Below are positions 18,623 to 25,342 of a stretch of 25,342 bases of DNA, one piece after another. The position numbers and the translations under genes were made by a program. Position 1 is the stretch's first letter. Each line of letters starts with the position of its first letter. This DNA is from a virus, in IMG/VR virus record IMGVR_UViG_3300033182_000356, positions 1-25,342 of that record. One strand, given 5' to 3'. The notes beneath the pieces were generated by a model. It saw nothing but the letters and a program-made list of their open reading frames with translations. It was not told the origin of the DNA and searched no databases.

Positions 18623-20546
18623 AGCCTCCGATATCTACGACTTCACAGGCATTCCCTGAGCAGGCCAGAGTCTGGCTACCCTTGGTGTTATCCTCTTTTT
18701 CGTAGTCACTGAGCTTCGACCAATCGATCTTAGCAGGCATGGTAGCCAGCAGAGCATCGTATTCTTCCTTAGAGCAGTCCTGATAGGGGGCCTGATCGTA
18801 GGTATGATCAGAGAACGGTAGGAAGCTGATACCACTAATCTCATCAAAGTGCTTGTAGACCCAAGAGCCTACTTCCATCCACTCATGATCTTTCACAGAG
18901 ATGGTCACAGACGGCTTATGCTCACACCAGTGACGCTGGTACAGCAGCCATAGCTTGAGCTGGTCAATAGCACTCAGATCCTTACGACATACAGCATTCT
19001 CAGGAGCCTTCTTCGGGAAGGAGAAGACTACCGTCGTATCTGGGCTGTTAATTTCATCTTCACACGGGATACCCTGATCAATCATGAACTGAGTCAGAGG
19101 ATCCTTCTTATCACCACGTACCGTACGGATGTAGTACGGATTATGGCGGGTGTGGATGCCGCTAGCAGCGTCTACAAGCTGAGATACCGTACCAGAGGGC
19201 TTCACACAGGTGATTGCAGCAGACTGCTGGATACGCAGGGTAGCAGACATCTCCTGATTGACGGTTACGGCATGCTGACGGAGCTCTTCTAACCAACGCT
19301 CTGAGTCACAGCACTTGCTGAGCAGGTGGTGATCCATGATACCGGTCATAGAGACGCCTAGGAGGCGTTCCTCTTCCGTATTCTTCTGCCAGATCTTACG
19401 CAGGTACGGGAAGTGGGTCAGGGTAGACTGTATGGTGCCTAAAATAGTGGCAATCTCTACCTTATCCTTCAGAGAGGCCAGATTGTCATCTGCTCGGATC
19501 ACAACCTCAGTCAGGTTACAGAACTGGTAGGGACGCAGGATGATCTCAGAGCATGGATTCGTACCAAACTCAAAATGAGGATCACGACGCTCATTCTTAG
19601 CTGCCTGTACCTGTGAGGCGGAGCGACTGAAGATACCACGCTCACCCGACTTAGACTCTACCAGAGCCAGCCACTCACGCATGAAGGTTTCCATGTCTGG
19701 TTTCTCTTCGTAGGCTACGGAGTTGTTGGCAAGAGAGCGCTGGGCATTGTCATACCACCACGTACCGCTCTTAGCGTGACGCATACGGTCATCACCAAGG
19801 TCAGACAGGGAGATCATGGCAGAGCGGCGTACGCCCCCTACAACAACGATCTGACCTACCTTACACATGATGTCGTGGCACTCTAGGCTAGTCAGCTTAC
19901 GGCCAGTAGCCTGACGGAAGGTCTCAATGGTGAAGCGGAAAAGGCTTACCAGAGGCTCTGGGCCAGAGGCACGTCCACCAAAGGTCTTTAGACGGGCACC
20001 TGCAGGGCGTACTTTAGAGACGTCCCATTTCGGTACTTCACCAGACCACAACAGGGCCAGTAACTGGCGGAAGGATTTAGCCCAACCTTCCTTGCTGTCC
20101 TTGACCACGATAGTCGTATCGGAATCAAACATTTCATCCGGTATTTCAGGGAGCTTCTTCACGTACTTCTCTTCCACAGAGAAGCCTACGCCCGTACCAC
20201 ACAGCAAGATGAACATGGCTTCATCAAATGCTTTAGGGTCATCTACAGGCAGGTAGGAGCAGTTGTACCCTGCAGTATTGTCACGCTCTAGTGCCTTACC
20301 GGCAGTCATGAGAGCTCGCATAGAAGGCATCACATTAAACTCTAAGATCGCCTGACGAATGCGTTCCACCAATTCCTCATTCAGGGTCAGTCCCATGTTC
20401 TCAAGGACGGACGTCATCATGAAGTTGACGTACCGATCTACAGTCTCAGGCCAGTCTTCACGACGATCCTCACTCGACAACCAGCGGCTATAGCGAGACT
20501 TATAGATGAATTCCTCGTAATCACTTGGGAAGTATTGTTTGTTCAT
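18621..20546 (-). CDS. nrdJ: Adenosylcobalamin-dependent (class II) monomeric ribonucleotide reductase
   Basis: 641 residues from ATG 20546 (GGAAG about 9 bases upstream; the longer open frame has no better start). Reduces ribonucleotides to deoxyribonucleotides for phage DNA synthesis, using a radical from coenzyme B12. Visible motifs: YNCSYLPVDDP (Cys96, radical-pair thiol), CGTGVGFSVEEKYVKKLPEI, GQIVVVGGVRRSAMISLSD, TNPCSEIILRPYQFCNLTE (Asn330, Cys332, Glu334, Cys343) and KPSGTVSQLVDAASGIHTRH. The C-terminal redox pair is Cys629/Cys634 (ACSGNACEVVD). Spacing (408/410/419 and 731/736 in the Lactobacillus enzyme) fits the monomeric triphosphate-reductase type, somewhat shorter than the 739-residue model. 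No thioredoxin/NrdH-like gene is adjacent. The host must supply or import B12. Confidence 0.93.
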   Translation of the reverse strand: MNKQYFPSDYEEFIYKSRYSRWLSSEDRREDWPETVDRYVNFMMTSVLENMGLTLNEELVERIRQAILEFNVMPSMRALMTAGKALERDNTAGYNCSYLPVDDPKAFDEAMFILLCGTGVGFSVEEKYVKKLPEIPDEMFDSDTTIVVKDSKEGWAKSFRQLLALLWSGEVPKWDVSKVRPAGARLKTFGGRASGPEPLVSLFRFTIETFRQATGRKLTSLECHDIMCKVGQIVVVGGVRRSAMISLSDLGDDRMRHAKSGTWWYDNAQRSLANNSVAYEEKPDMETFMREWLALVESKSGERGIFSRSASQVQAAKNERRDPHFEFGTNPCSEIILRPYQFCNLTEVVIRADDNLASLKDKVEIATILGTIQSTLTHFPYLRKIWQKNTEEERLLGVSMTGIMDHHLLSKCCDSERWLEELRQHAVTVNQEMSATLRIQQSAAITCVKPSGTVSQLVDAASGIHTRHNPYYIRTVRGDKKDPLTQFMIDQGIPCEDEINSPDTTVVFSFPKKAPENAVCRKDLSAIDQLKLWLLYQRHWCEHKPSVTISVKDHEWMEVGSWVYKHFDEISGISFLPFSDHTYDQAPYQDCSKEEYDALLATMPAKIDWSKLSDYEKEDNTKGSQTLACSGNACEVVDIGG

Positions 20547-20602
20547 TGTTTGTTCTTCCAAAAAATAAAAAAAAAATAAACGACTATCGCTAACCTCAGC
20601 GA
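20547..20602 (-). promoter_or_regulatory. Leader of nrdJ: small hairpin and long T-tract
   Basis: On the minus strand a 5-base-pair hairpin TCGCT-GAGGTT-AGCGA (20602-20587) covers the stop of the 2OG-oxygenase gene. A T-rich tract follows (20580-20561, including ten T in a row at 20576-20567) before the nrdJ SD. It looks like a weak, leaky terminator or attenuator. No cobalamin-riboswitch elements are visible. Confidence 0.4.
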
Positions 20603-21171
20603 AGAGGGGCCTTACCATGAAACCATGCAACCACTGCTCGTCTGGTGCCCCAAAGTACAGGCCAAGCAAAGTGTGGGAGATGGGAAGGGAATACCGTCAT
20701 TACTCCTAGCTGACGGCTCATACAGCGGCGGTTTCCTTCCAGACCACCACGGCTATTCGTGTACACACTTGTACATCCACCTACGTAGTCCGTAGGCTTA
20801 GAGAGTTGGATCACTGCAGTCAGTTTCCGGGTAGCTACGCTATCATCCCCATTGTCTACGTGAGTGGCATAGAAATGACCCATCTTGTAGGTCAGGAATT
20901 GTAGGGGCTCTTCGTAGCCATCAAGTTGAAACTGGAACGTCTTATCGTTCACGTCTCGTACGGCTTTGCTGATGATGCTGTGTAGCCAATTGTTGTGAGG
21001 GGCAGGGTACATCCAGCGTACCTCACAGTTGCGTGATTTCCGCATTTTAGAGCTTTTGCCTGAAATGAGCACAGTTCCATCGATCATATCCTCTTCAAGA
21101 GACTGCTTAACCGCTCGGCTACACTCATGCTCATTGAGCAGAGGTACAGTGAAGAATTGCTGTATATGCAT
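20596..21171 (-). CDS. 2-oxoglutarate/Fe(II)-dependent oxygenase (PiuC/prolyl-4-hydroxylase-like)
   Basis: 191 residues from ATG 21171, overlapping the DUF3310 stop, with GGGAGG 6 bases upstream. Double-stranded beta-helix features: GHFYATHVDNGD (iron ligands His104 and Asp106), KLTAVIQLSKPTDYVGG (core strands), VFPSHLPHFAWPV (distal His, probably 167) and GTRRAVVAWFHG (Arg177, 2-oxoglutarate binding). These are the HxD...H and R signatures of the 2OG-Fe(II) oxygenase superfamily (PF13640 type). The N-terminal portion LLNEHECSRAV is typical of that group. Phage members are common; substrates are unknown, and hydroxylation of a protein or nucleotide is possible. It sits between DUF3310 and NrdJ in the nucleotide-metabolism block. 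Confidence 0.82.
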   Translation of the reverse strand: MHIQQFFTVPLLNEHECSRAVKQSLEEDMIDGTVLISGKSSKMRKSRNCEVRWMYPAPHNNWLHSIISKAVRDVNDKTFQFQLDGYEEPLQFLTYKMGHFYATHVDNGDDSVATRKLTAVIQLSKPTDYVGGCTSVYTNSRGGLEGNRRCMSRQLGVMTVFPSHLPHFAWPVLWGTRRAVVAWFHGKAPLR

Positions 21172-21473
21172 CACTTACCTCCCAGACGCTCGATTTCCCA
21201 TGTCAGGTATTTGATCGCCTTCTGCAGATCTTCCGTAGGATCTTCTGTCTTCAGCCCAGCTCTCCAGATATATTTGACTGCATTGCCTAGGCAGAAAGAC
21301 ATGTGCTTGGTGATTTCGATGCACTCTACCCCACTCGGGTGCTGACGGTAGTGAGAGGGAGCATTGACCACATCTTCATTCATATCTGAAAACGAATAGG
21401 TTACGTCTGTTTTCTCAGTCACGGTATGTGGATCTACGTCATTAAATGGGTAGGTGTGTGCACGGATTGTCAT
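21171..21473 (-). CDS. DUF3310 family protein
   Basis: 100 residues; ATG 21473 overlaps the upstream stop (ATGA) and has AGGAG 6 bases before. The core (residues 36-75: VNAPSHYRQHPSGVECIEIT then CLGNAVKYIWRAGLK) is the DUF3310 signature (PF11753), found in many phages and sometimes labelled as a nucleotide-kinase-like protein. Residues 77-97 form a closing helix (PTEDLQKAIKYLTWEIERL). The first 35 residues are a variable extension. The exact function is unknown. Its place beside NrdJ and the oxygenase fits a nucleotide-metabolism role. Confidence 0.85.
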   Translation of the reverse strand: MTIRAHTYPFNDVDPHTVTEKTDVTYSFSDMNEDVVNAPSHYRQHPSGVECIEITKHMSFCLGNAVKYIWRAGLKTEDPTEDLQKAIKYLTWEIERLGGK

Positions 21474-21898
21474 CAGTGGCTCCTGTCTTTCTTAGGATTA
21501 AACTTCGCTCTCTTAAAATCGATAACCTTGTCATCTTCTGGATCGTTGACCCCATCCAAGAGCCCTTCTTCAGGCTCAAATACGATGTCATCACCGGGCA
21601 GATCACCGAAGGTAATCTCATCAAAATCACTGACGCTACGGACAACCTGTCCTAACTGCATCACCTGCTGGATCTGACCCGACAGGAGACCGAAGAGACC
21701 GGCAGCACAATCGAGAAGGACATGGGCCCCCTCCTCTGAGATATCAGGGCCAAAATTAGCTCCTACGCTGAATGCCAAATCACCGTCCTCATCCGGAAAC
21801 AATTCAATCAGAACACCGTTGATTTCGTCACTCACGAAGCACGTCTCCATGTATTGATTAAGGTCATGGATCGTCTCTTGGAGGACTCTCCGATCCAC
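21473..21898 (-). CDS. Acidic phage protein, unknown function
   Basis: 141 residues from GTG 21898, overlapping endonuclease I by 67 bases; ATG 21850 is the alternative with a smaller overlap, but neither has a convincing SD. The stretch LNQYMETCFVSDEINGVLIE with DEDGDLAFSVGANFGPDISE resembles proteins I recall in other marine podoviruses, so the longer form is kept. A hydrophobic helix (AHVLLDCAAGLFGLL) and a strongly acidic C-terminal half (DEITFGDLPGDDIVFEPEEG) follow. It may bind nuclease or polymerase partners; this is inference from position. Confidence 0.6.
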   Translation of the reverse strand: MDRRVLQETIHDLNQYMETCFVSDEINGVLIELFPDEDGDLAFSVGANFGPDISEEGAHVLLDCAAGLFGLLSGQIQQVMQLGQVVRSVSDFDEITFGDLPGDDIVFEPEEGLLDGVNDPEDDKVIDFKRAKFNPKKDRSH

Positions 21899-22281
21899 TC
21901 TTCAGGTATCTGTTTATCGGCGTAGAGGAAGCCGTGCTTATCACACCAATCAGCGTAGGTAGTCTTACTGCCCTTACGGAGCTTTCCTCGGCAGTTAGAG
22001 AACACGAAGCGTAGATCGAGATGCGGATACTGCTCTTTCAAATACAGGTGCTTCTTTCGGTCTTCGACGGTGAAGCGACCCTTGCTCTCAATGACGATCC
22101 CATTCGGTAGGACGTAATCGGGCGTGTATTTATGATAGCTCTCTGGAACAGTATACGGGATACGGAAGGGTTCATAGTCTGCCTTTATCCCTAGCTGCTT
22201 CAGTTGTTTTGCTATGTCTCTCTCTATTCCGGATCGGTACCCTGCTGTGATTGCTCTACGACAGACGTTTGCATAAGCCAT
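21832..22281 (-). CDS. T7 gp3-type endonuclease I (Holliday junction resolvase)
   Basis: 149 residues. Cuts branched DNA and, in T7, degrades host DNA and resolves replication junctions. The match with T7 endonuclease I is residue for residue at the active site: Glu20 (YRSGIE), Asp55 (HKYTPDYVLP), Glu65 and Lys67 (IVIESKG). Family blocks DRKKHLYLKEQYPHLDLRFV and RKGSKTTYADWCDKHGFLYA are intact. Length equals the T7 enzyme (149). It follows the exonuclease gene after a 6-base gap, so the two nucleases are made together. Confidence 0.95.
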   Translation of the reverse strand: MAYANVCRRAITAGYRSGIERDIAKQLKQLGIKADYEPFRIPYTVPESYHKYTPDYVLPNGIVIESKGRFTVEDRKKHLYLKEQYPHLDLRFVFSNCRGKLRKGSKTTYADWCDKHGFLYADKQIPEEWIGESSKRRSMTLINTWRRAS

Positions 22282-22287
22282 AGGCTA

Positions 22288-23160
22288 TTAGGTTTCCTCG
22301 GTGGTTTTATATTCCGTGTACCAGTAGTACTTCGGATTCTTTGCTTGACTCATTGCCTGCGGTTTATGCACGGCATTAGGCCAACACTCTGCAACGTAGG
22401 AGCAGAAGGAGCAGTTAGAGCCTAGACGCTTATTCCCTGTGGGCTTACCACGGAAGTATTCATCGACAGGCTCATAACAGCGCTCAAACGGAGCATCGCT
22501 TGTAATCTTATTAATGGTATTGGTGACATTAGCAGTGATGCTATCCACCTCAGACTGGGAGGGGTTAGCTTCTACAACACGGACTTCACCCGTACTCTTG
22601 TTCACTACAATCCAGCCACCGGGCTGCTTACCTAAGCCCTTAGCGTAGCCTAGGAGCTGAGCGGTGTAGCCAAAGGCATCATCCTTAACCAGACCATGCC
22701 ACCCTTCAGACCACTTGTTATCGTAGGCCCACGGGGAGGCAGACTTAGTGTCGTAGACTTTGTCATCAATCTCAATATCGTCTTCACCGTTGATGGTGGT
22801 ACCTGCGACATGGAATTCAGCCTGTGATTTACCGCCCGTAATGTTCGCCCCACTCACACGGAGGATGACTTCCATGATGCACTCTACGGCATCACCTAGC
22901 ATCATTCTCAGAACATGATTGTAGGGCATCCGTGACCGTTCAGCCCCCGCCTTCTCCATCTGAAGTTGGCACAGGGGACGACCGATGTTGGACATACGCA
23001 GACGGAATTCATTCTCACGTCCAGAGAGCTGCTTACGCAAGGCATCCTTGAACATCTCTCCTGCATCTTCAATCCACTGGTCGTTAAATTCGACCGCTCC
23101 CCCATTGGACAATTGATCAAGGGTTCTGCGAATCTGCAATTCAAGGACTGATAATGACAT
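22288..23160 (-). CDS. RecB/Cas4-like PD-(D/E)XK exonuclease with Fe-S cysteines
   Basis: 290 residues. Expected to degrade DNA from ends, the T7 gp6 role. Motifs: early Cys64 (RPLCQLQ), helical region with GDAVECIMEVIL, core EFHVAGTTINGEDDIEID with Asp127/128, DTKSA (Asp137-x-Lys139, the catalytic E/D-x-K), Q168 motif (YTAQLLGYAK). The C-terminal cluster is Cys250, Cys253 and Cys259 (NCSFCSYVAECW), which with Cys64 makes the four-Cys iron-sulfur site of the Cas4/AddB-type nucleases. Length fits phage versions. The start ATG 23160 has GGA about 8 bases upstream and follows a strong terminator by 26 bases. Confidence 0.85.
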   Translation of the reverse strand: MSLSVLELQIRRTLDQLSNGGAVEFNDQWIEDAGEMFKDALRKQLSGRENEFRLRMSNIGRPLCQLQMEKAGAERSRMPYNHVLRMMLGDAVECIMEVILRVSGANITGGKSQAEFHVAGTTINGEDDIEIDDKVYDTKSASPWAYDNKWSEGWHGLVKDDAFGYTAQLLGYAKGLGKQPGGWIVVNKSTGEVRVVEANPSQSEVDSITANVTNTINKITSDAPFERCYEPVDEYFRGKPTGNKRLGSNCSFCSYVAECWPNAVHKPQAMSQAKNPKYYWYTEYKTTEET

Positions 23161-23185
23161 GAGCTATTCCGTCTACGCATCTGTG

Positions 23186-23214
23186 TTAAAAAGGGGGGGC
23201 ACTAAGGCCCCCCA
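23186..23214 (-). terminator. Rho-independent terminator between SSB-like gene and exonuclease
   Basis: On the minus strand GGGGGGC (23213-23207), loop, GCCCCCC (23200-23194), then CTTTTT. A strong G:C stem with a short T-run, about 20 bases after the stop at 23234. It should lower transcription of the exonuclease and later genes relative to the SSB-like gene. Confidence 0.85.
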
Positions 23215-23233
23215 AGCCATCGCTGGGAGGAGG

Positions 23234-24079
23234 TTACGCAGCGTCTTCGAGATCGGCTTCTAGGTCAGCTTCAAGAGCTTCGATTGCATCTTCATCGATG
23301 TATCGTTCACGCATTGCTTTCTGATAAGCGTTGTCGATCATCTTGTTCTCTTCTTTGATCATCTTCGCCATATGGATCATGGTATCGAAAGTAGTCTGAT
23401 CGAGCGGTACAGCATCAGAGAGCAGGGGCGTGTAGTGCCATACGTAGTAATTTACCGAGCCCTTACGCTTCTTCTCGGCCGTCACTTCAGCCCAATAGTC
23501 AAACAAGTTCTTACCTTGCGGTAGAGCCTTCACGTACTCATCTTCAAAGCCGTTGTAATTGGAGCCCTTAGCCATGATGATGACAGGCATATTTTCAATG
23601 CTGCCCTTCTCACCTTCAGCCGTAGTACCTTCGAGAGTTACCAATGCACGGATCTGACGGAAGCAGGTGATATCGCTGTACTTCTTCTGCTCAGCTTCAT
23701 CCATCTCACGGTAGACCTTAGAGGTAGGCTTACCACAGCGCAGGGTTCCCTTCATGTCACGAGCTTCTTGTTTGAAGTCCGTGATCATCAGAGTCTTATT
23801 CGCTACCTTGTTCTCTTTTGCATCCCACTGAAGGTACTGAAAGAGCTGGCTCAGCGGACGGATCTTCACGCTCTTAGCGTAGATCGGTTCCTGACCCGTA
23901 CCGTGTACGTAGAATTGGCCGGGCTTAATCTCACGGCCCTGTGCATCTTCATCTAAAGAAATCTTCAGTTGCGGTAAGCGGTTAGAAGAAGCACCACCAC
24001 TAGATTTTTCTTGTGATGCGCCCAAAACGGCAGCAAGCTGATTCACTTGTGCCTGATCAACAGTAGCTAAATCGCCCAT
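23234..24079 (-). CDS. Probable single-stranded-DNA-binding protein
   Basis: 281 residues from ATG 24079, with AAGGAG 7 bases upstream. A disordered Ser/Gly start (1-35) is followed by LPQLKISLDEDAQG, GQFYVHGTGQEPIYAKSVKI, KGTLRCGKPTSK and ITCFRQIRALVTLEG, a beta-rich OB-type pattern recalled from marine phage SSBs. KRKGSVNYYVWHYTP leads to a helix and a strongly acidic tail (EDAIEALEADLEADLEDAA). A beta core plus acidic tail is the usual SSB plan (T7 gp2.5). It lies between the polymerase and nuclease genes and is followed by a strong terminator, as fits a highly made protein. Assignment is by pattern, not search. Confidence 0.62.
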   Translation of the reverse strand: MGDLATVDQAQVNQLAAVLGASQEKSSGGASSNRLPQLKISLDEDAQGREIKPGQFYVHGTGQEPIYAKSVKIRPLSQLFQYLQWDAKENKVANKTLMITDFKQEARDMKGTLRCGKPTSKVYREMDEAEQKKYSDITCFRQIRALVTLEGTTAEGEKGSIENMPVIIMAKGSNYNGFEDEYVKALPQGKNLFDYWAEVTAEKKRKGSVNYYVWHYTPLLSDAVPLDQTTFDTMIHMAKMIKEENKMIDNAYQKAMRERYIDEDAIEALEADLEADLEDAA

Positions 24080-24104
24080 AAGTATCTCCTTTGTTGGAGG
24101 TTAA

Positions 24105-24133
24105 AAAGTACACTAGCTATGACACTAAGTCAA
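24105..24133 (-). promoter_or_regulatory. Candidate promoter for the SSB-like gene
   Basis: On the minus strand TTGACT (24133-24128) and TACTTT (24110-24105) are 17 bases apart, 26 bases ahead of the start codon. The -35 is good (5 of 6) and the -10 poor (3 of 6). GCTAGTG/CACTAGC copies flank it: 24136-24142 just before the -35, and 24111-24117 directly before the -10. Confidence 0.42.
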
Positions 24134-24142
24134 TCGCTAGTG
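24108..24142. repeat. Inverted repeat CACTAGC...GCTAGTG (operator-like)
   Basis: CACTAGC (24111-24117) and GCTAGTG (24136-24142) flank the spacer of the candidate SSB promoter. The first belongs to GTACACTAGC (24108-24117), identical to 5174-5183 at the late promoter. Confidence 0.38.
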
Positions 24143-24152
24143 CGTCTAGAAA

Positions 24153-24251
24153 TCATGCAGATAAAAGGTTAAGCATTGTGTGCACCACCATGATTGACGT
24201 GGTGAAAATGACACCTATCATGAAGATCTCGAACCATTCATCAAAGTCCAT
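24153..24251 (-). CDS. 32-residue single-TM peptide
   Basis: ATG 24251 lies inside the end of the upstream gene (stop 24243-24241), TGA at 24155-24153. The product MDFDEWFEIFMIGVIFTTSI... has an acidic, aromatic N-terminus and one hydrophobic helix (about 9-27). It fills a gap of 160 bases between two genes with no other coding signal. The SD is weak, so it may be translated only by coupling. Tiny membrane proteins of this style are frequent in phage early regions; some inhibit host functions. Function unknown and reality only moderately supported. Confidence 0.42.
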   Translation of the reverse strand: MDFDEWFEIFMIGVIFTTSIMVVHTMLNLLSA

Positions 24252-24510
24252 TGTTAGCGTACCCCTTTTGAAGAAGATGTTCGTAGGTCTGGAACAGCTT
24301 ATTGAACTTGAGCTCATAGAGAGCGGCTACACCCAGCAGGACATTCTGCATTGAGTTGGCATCGATGCTATCGGAGGCTGAATAAATCAGCTCTACGTCA
24401 TCTACGACCTGCCAACACTTGAAGATCTCCTGCTCCAGATCAAATCGATCCGGTGGATCTAGGGTACTGATCAATCCACTATCAAACGCACCTTTCATTG
24501 TTTCAGACAT
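24241..24510 (-). CDS. Small conserved phage protein after DNA polymerase
   Basis: 89 residues from ATG 24510, chosen for AAGGAG 8 bases upstream; an in-frame start at 24555 lies inside polymerase and has no SD. MSETMKGAFDSGLISTLDPP, DRFDLEQEIFKCWQVVDDVE and ALYELKFNKLFQTYEHLL define a helical protein I recall next to replication genes of other marine phages (F-D-x-G-L-x...RF-x-LE-x-x-I-x-x-CW-x-x-VDD). Function unknown. It overlaps the end of the polymerase gene by 16 bases, so it is translated with it. Confidence 0.72.
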   Translation of the reverse strand: MSETMKGAFDSGLISTLDPPDRFDLEQEIFKCWQVVDDVELIYSASDSIDANSMQNVLLGVAALYELKFNKLFQTYEHLLQKGYANNGL

Positions 24511-25342
24511 TTCGGTAGCTCCTTTGGTACGGGGACAGCAGAGGTTTCCATCCAATTGCTGCCAGCCTCCATTTCAATATCGAGGGGAAGTACTGCAGTG
24601 TAATCAAAGCGAGCCTTAAGCTCCTCTGACACACCTCTCATGGCCCAAGTCAGCCCGTTCACGACATCCGTTTTCTCCCCGGGAAATACATCCACGACGA
24701 TGGAGTCATGCACGGTTAGGATCAGCTTAGATTTTAGCTTATTTTCACGGAAAAATTGGAGGGCACGGATACAGCTCAGCGGGACAATGTCTGCCGTAGC
24801 AAAAGACTGTACCGGATAATTCACGACAGCCGTAGCATTTGTGATCCGCCCATTACGGAGCCTCTTAGCCTCGGGGAAGAAGAACTGACGCCCAGAGGGG
24901 ATCTGAACAATGCCATTCCGGAGCACTCCATCCATGAGGGTCTTATGCCAACGGGCCAGCCCCCGGTAGATGTTGAAATACTCCTTGAAATAGGTCTGAA
25001 CGTGGGGTGGCTCAGACGCCCCCAGACCGCCGTAGAGCGGCGCAAATGTGTAGGCCTTAGCCGACTGCCTCTCCTCTTTAGAAATCGTCTCTACGGGCTT
25101 CTGGGAGATGATAGAGGCCGTTTGCTTGTGGACGTCTTTCCCAGATAGGATGTCATCGATGATTTGAGGGTCTCGGGAGAGCTCTCCAGCCACCCTGAAT
25201 TCCAGACCAGAGAAGTCAGCTTCTAGGATCTGACCACCCTCAAAACGGGATACGACACACTTCCGGATCGGGAATTTCCCACCCTTCGGCTGGTTCTGGA
25301 AGTTGGGGTTAGAGGAGCTCAGACGACCTGTCCGGGTTGTAG
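24495..25342 (-). CDS. Family A DNA polymerase, C-terminal part (5' end outside window)
   Basis: The frame is open from the right edge (first full codon 25340-25338) to TGA 24497-24495, about 282 residues of the polymerase domain. Motifs in order: TTRTGRLSSSNPNFQNQP (thumb/palm), motif A ILEADFSGLEFRVAGE (first catalytic Asp), motif B (O-helix) RQSAKAYTFAPLYGG, and motif C ILTVHDSIVVDV (second catalytic Asp). In motif B the Phe at the E. coli Pol I 762 position is kept (R-x3-K-x3-F-x3-YG). The chain ends EAGSNWMETSAVPVP. It copies the phage genome, as T7 gp5 does. The 3'-5' exonuclease domain would lie outside the window. Confidence 0.95.
   Translation of the reverse strand, partial: TTRTGRLSSSNPNFQNQPKGGKFPIRKCVVSRFEGGQILEADFSGLEFRVAGELSRDPQIIDDILSGKDVHKQTASIISQKPVETISKEERQSAKAYTFAPLYGGLGASEPPHVQTYFKEYFNIYRGLARWHKTLMDGVLRNGIVQIPSGRQFFFPEAKRLRNGRITNATAVVNYPVQSFATADIVPLSCIRALQFFRENKLKSKLILTVHDSIVVDVFPGEKTDVVNGLTWAMRGVSEELKARFDYTAVLPLDIEMEAGSNWMETSAVPVPKELPKCLKQ

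Noticed and set aside
24195-24235. GGTTCGA on the minus strand, like a tRNA T-loop.
   Set aside because: No cloverleaf, acceptor stem or anticodon arm can be drawn around it; the bases read as the small membrane peptide ORF.

Overview
The window is one contiguous piece of a marine, T7-like podovirus genome. It has a lytic replication set: family A DNA polymerase, T7 gp3-type endonuclease I, a RecB/Cas4-like exonuclease, a DUF3310 protein and a probable SSB. It also carries an adenosylcobalamin-dependent (class II, monomeric) ribonucleotide reductase and virion or ejection proteins of the kind found in marine podoviruses. This combination recalls the SIO1 / VpV262 / cobavirus relatives (Zobellviridae-like). 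That placement is from memory of those genomes, not from a search. No integrase, tRNA gene or CRISPR array is visible. Terminase, portal, capsid and RNA polymerase are not in the window. The visible promoters look like host sigma70 promoters. Many exported proteins with Gram-negative signal peptides, a lipobox and a spanin point to a Gram-negative host, probably a marine proteobacterium.

The genome is in two convergent arms. The right-pointing late arm (1-16357) has three parts. First come a tail-fibre C-terminus with an apparent frameshift or fusion (1-466) and two small proteins. Next is a striking run of five genes (871-3595) whose products nearly all carry Sec signal sequences; one looks pilin or spore-coat-U-like and the next looks like an Ig-type periplasmic chaperone. 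Then come membrane and lysis genes (3592-4869, including a likely single-gene u-spanin). A good sigma70 promoter with operator-like inverted repeats (5142-5183) starts the second part: a HlyC-type lysine acyltransferase, a repeat-rich virion protein, a coiled-coil/TM protein, a lysozyme with a C-terminal membrane segment, and five structural or ejection proteins up to a 1187-residue protein. Two back-to-back hairpin terminators (16355-16412) close the arms.

The left-pointing arm (25342 to 16422) runs from DNA polymerase through an 89-residue protein, a 32-residue membrane peptide, SSB, a strong terminator, exonuclease, endonuclease I, an unknown acidic protein, DUF3310, a 2OG-Fe(II) oxygenase and NrdJ to an odd chimeric ORF. 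A right-pointing island (about 17755-18335) interrupts it with its own promoter, a small exported Gly-rich protein and a terminator: the layout of a moron. Beyond the island is an operon of six small ORFs, led by a 53-residue RMF-like protein.

The main points for a second look are: the exported pilin/chaperone-like cassette; the acyltransferase next to a large virion protein; a helical repeat shared by the two largest ejection proteins; the moron and its candidate small RNA; the long inverted repeat that covers the start codon just after nrdJ; and the tail-fibre reading-frame break.
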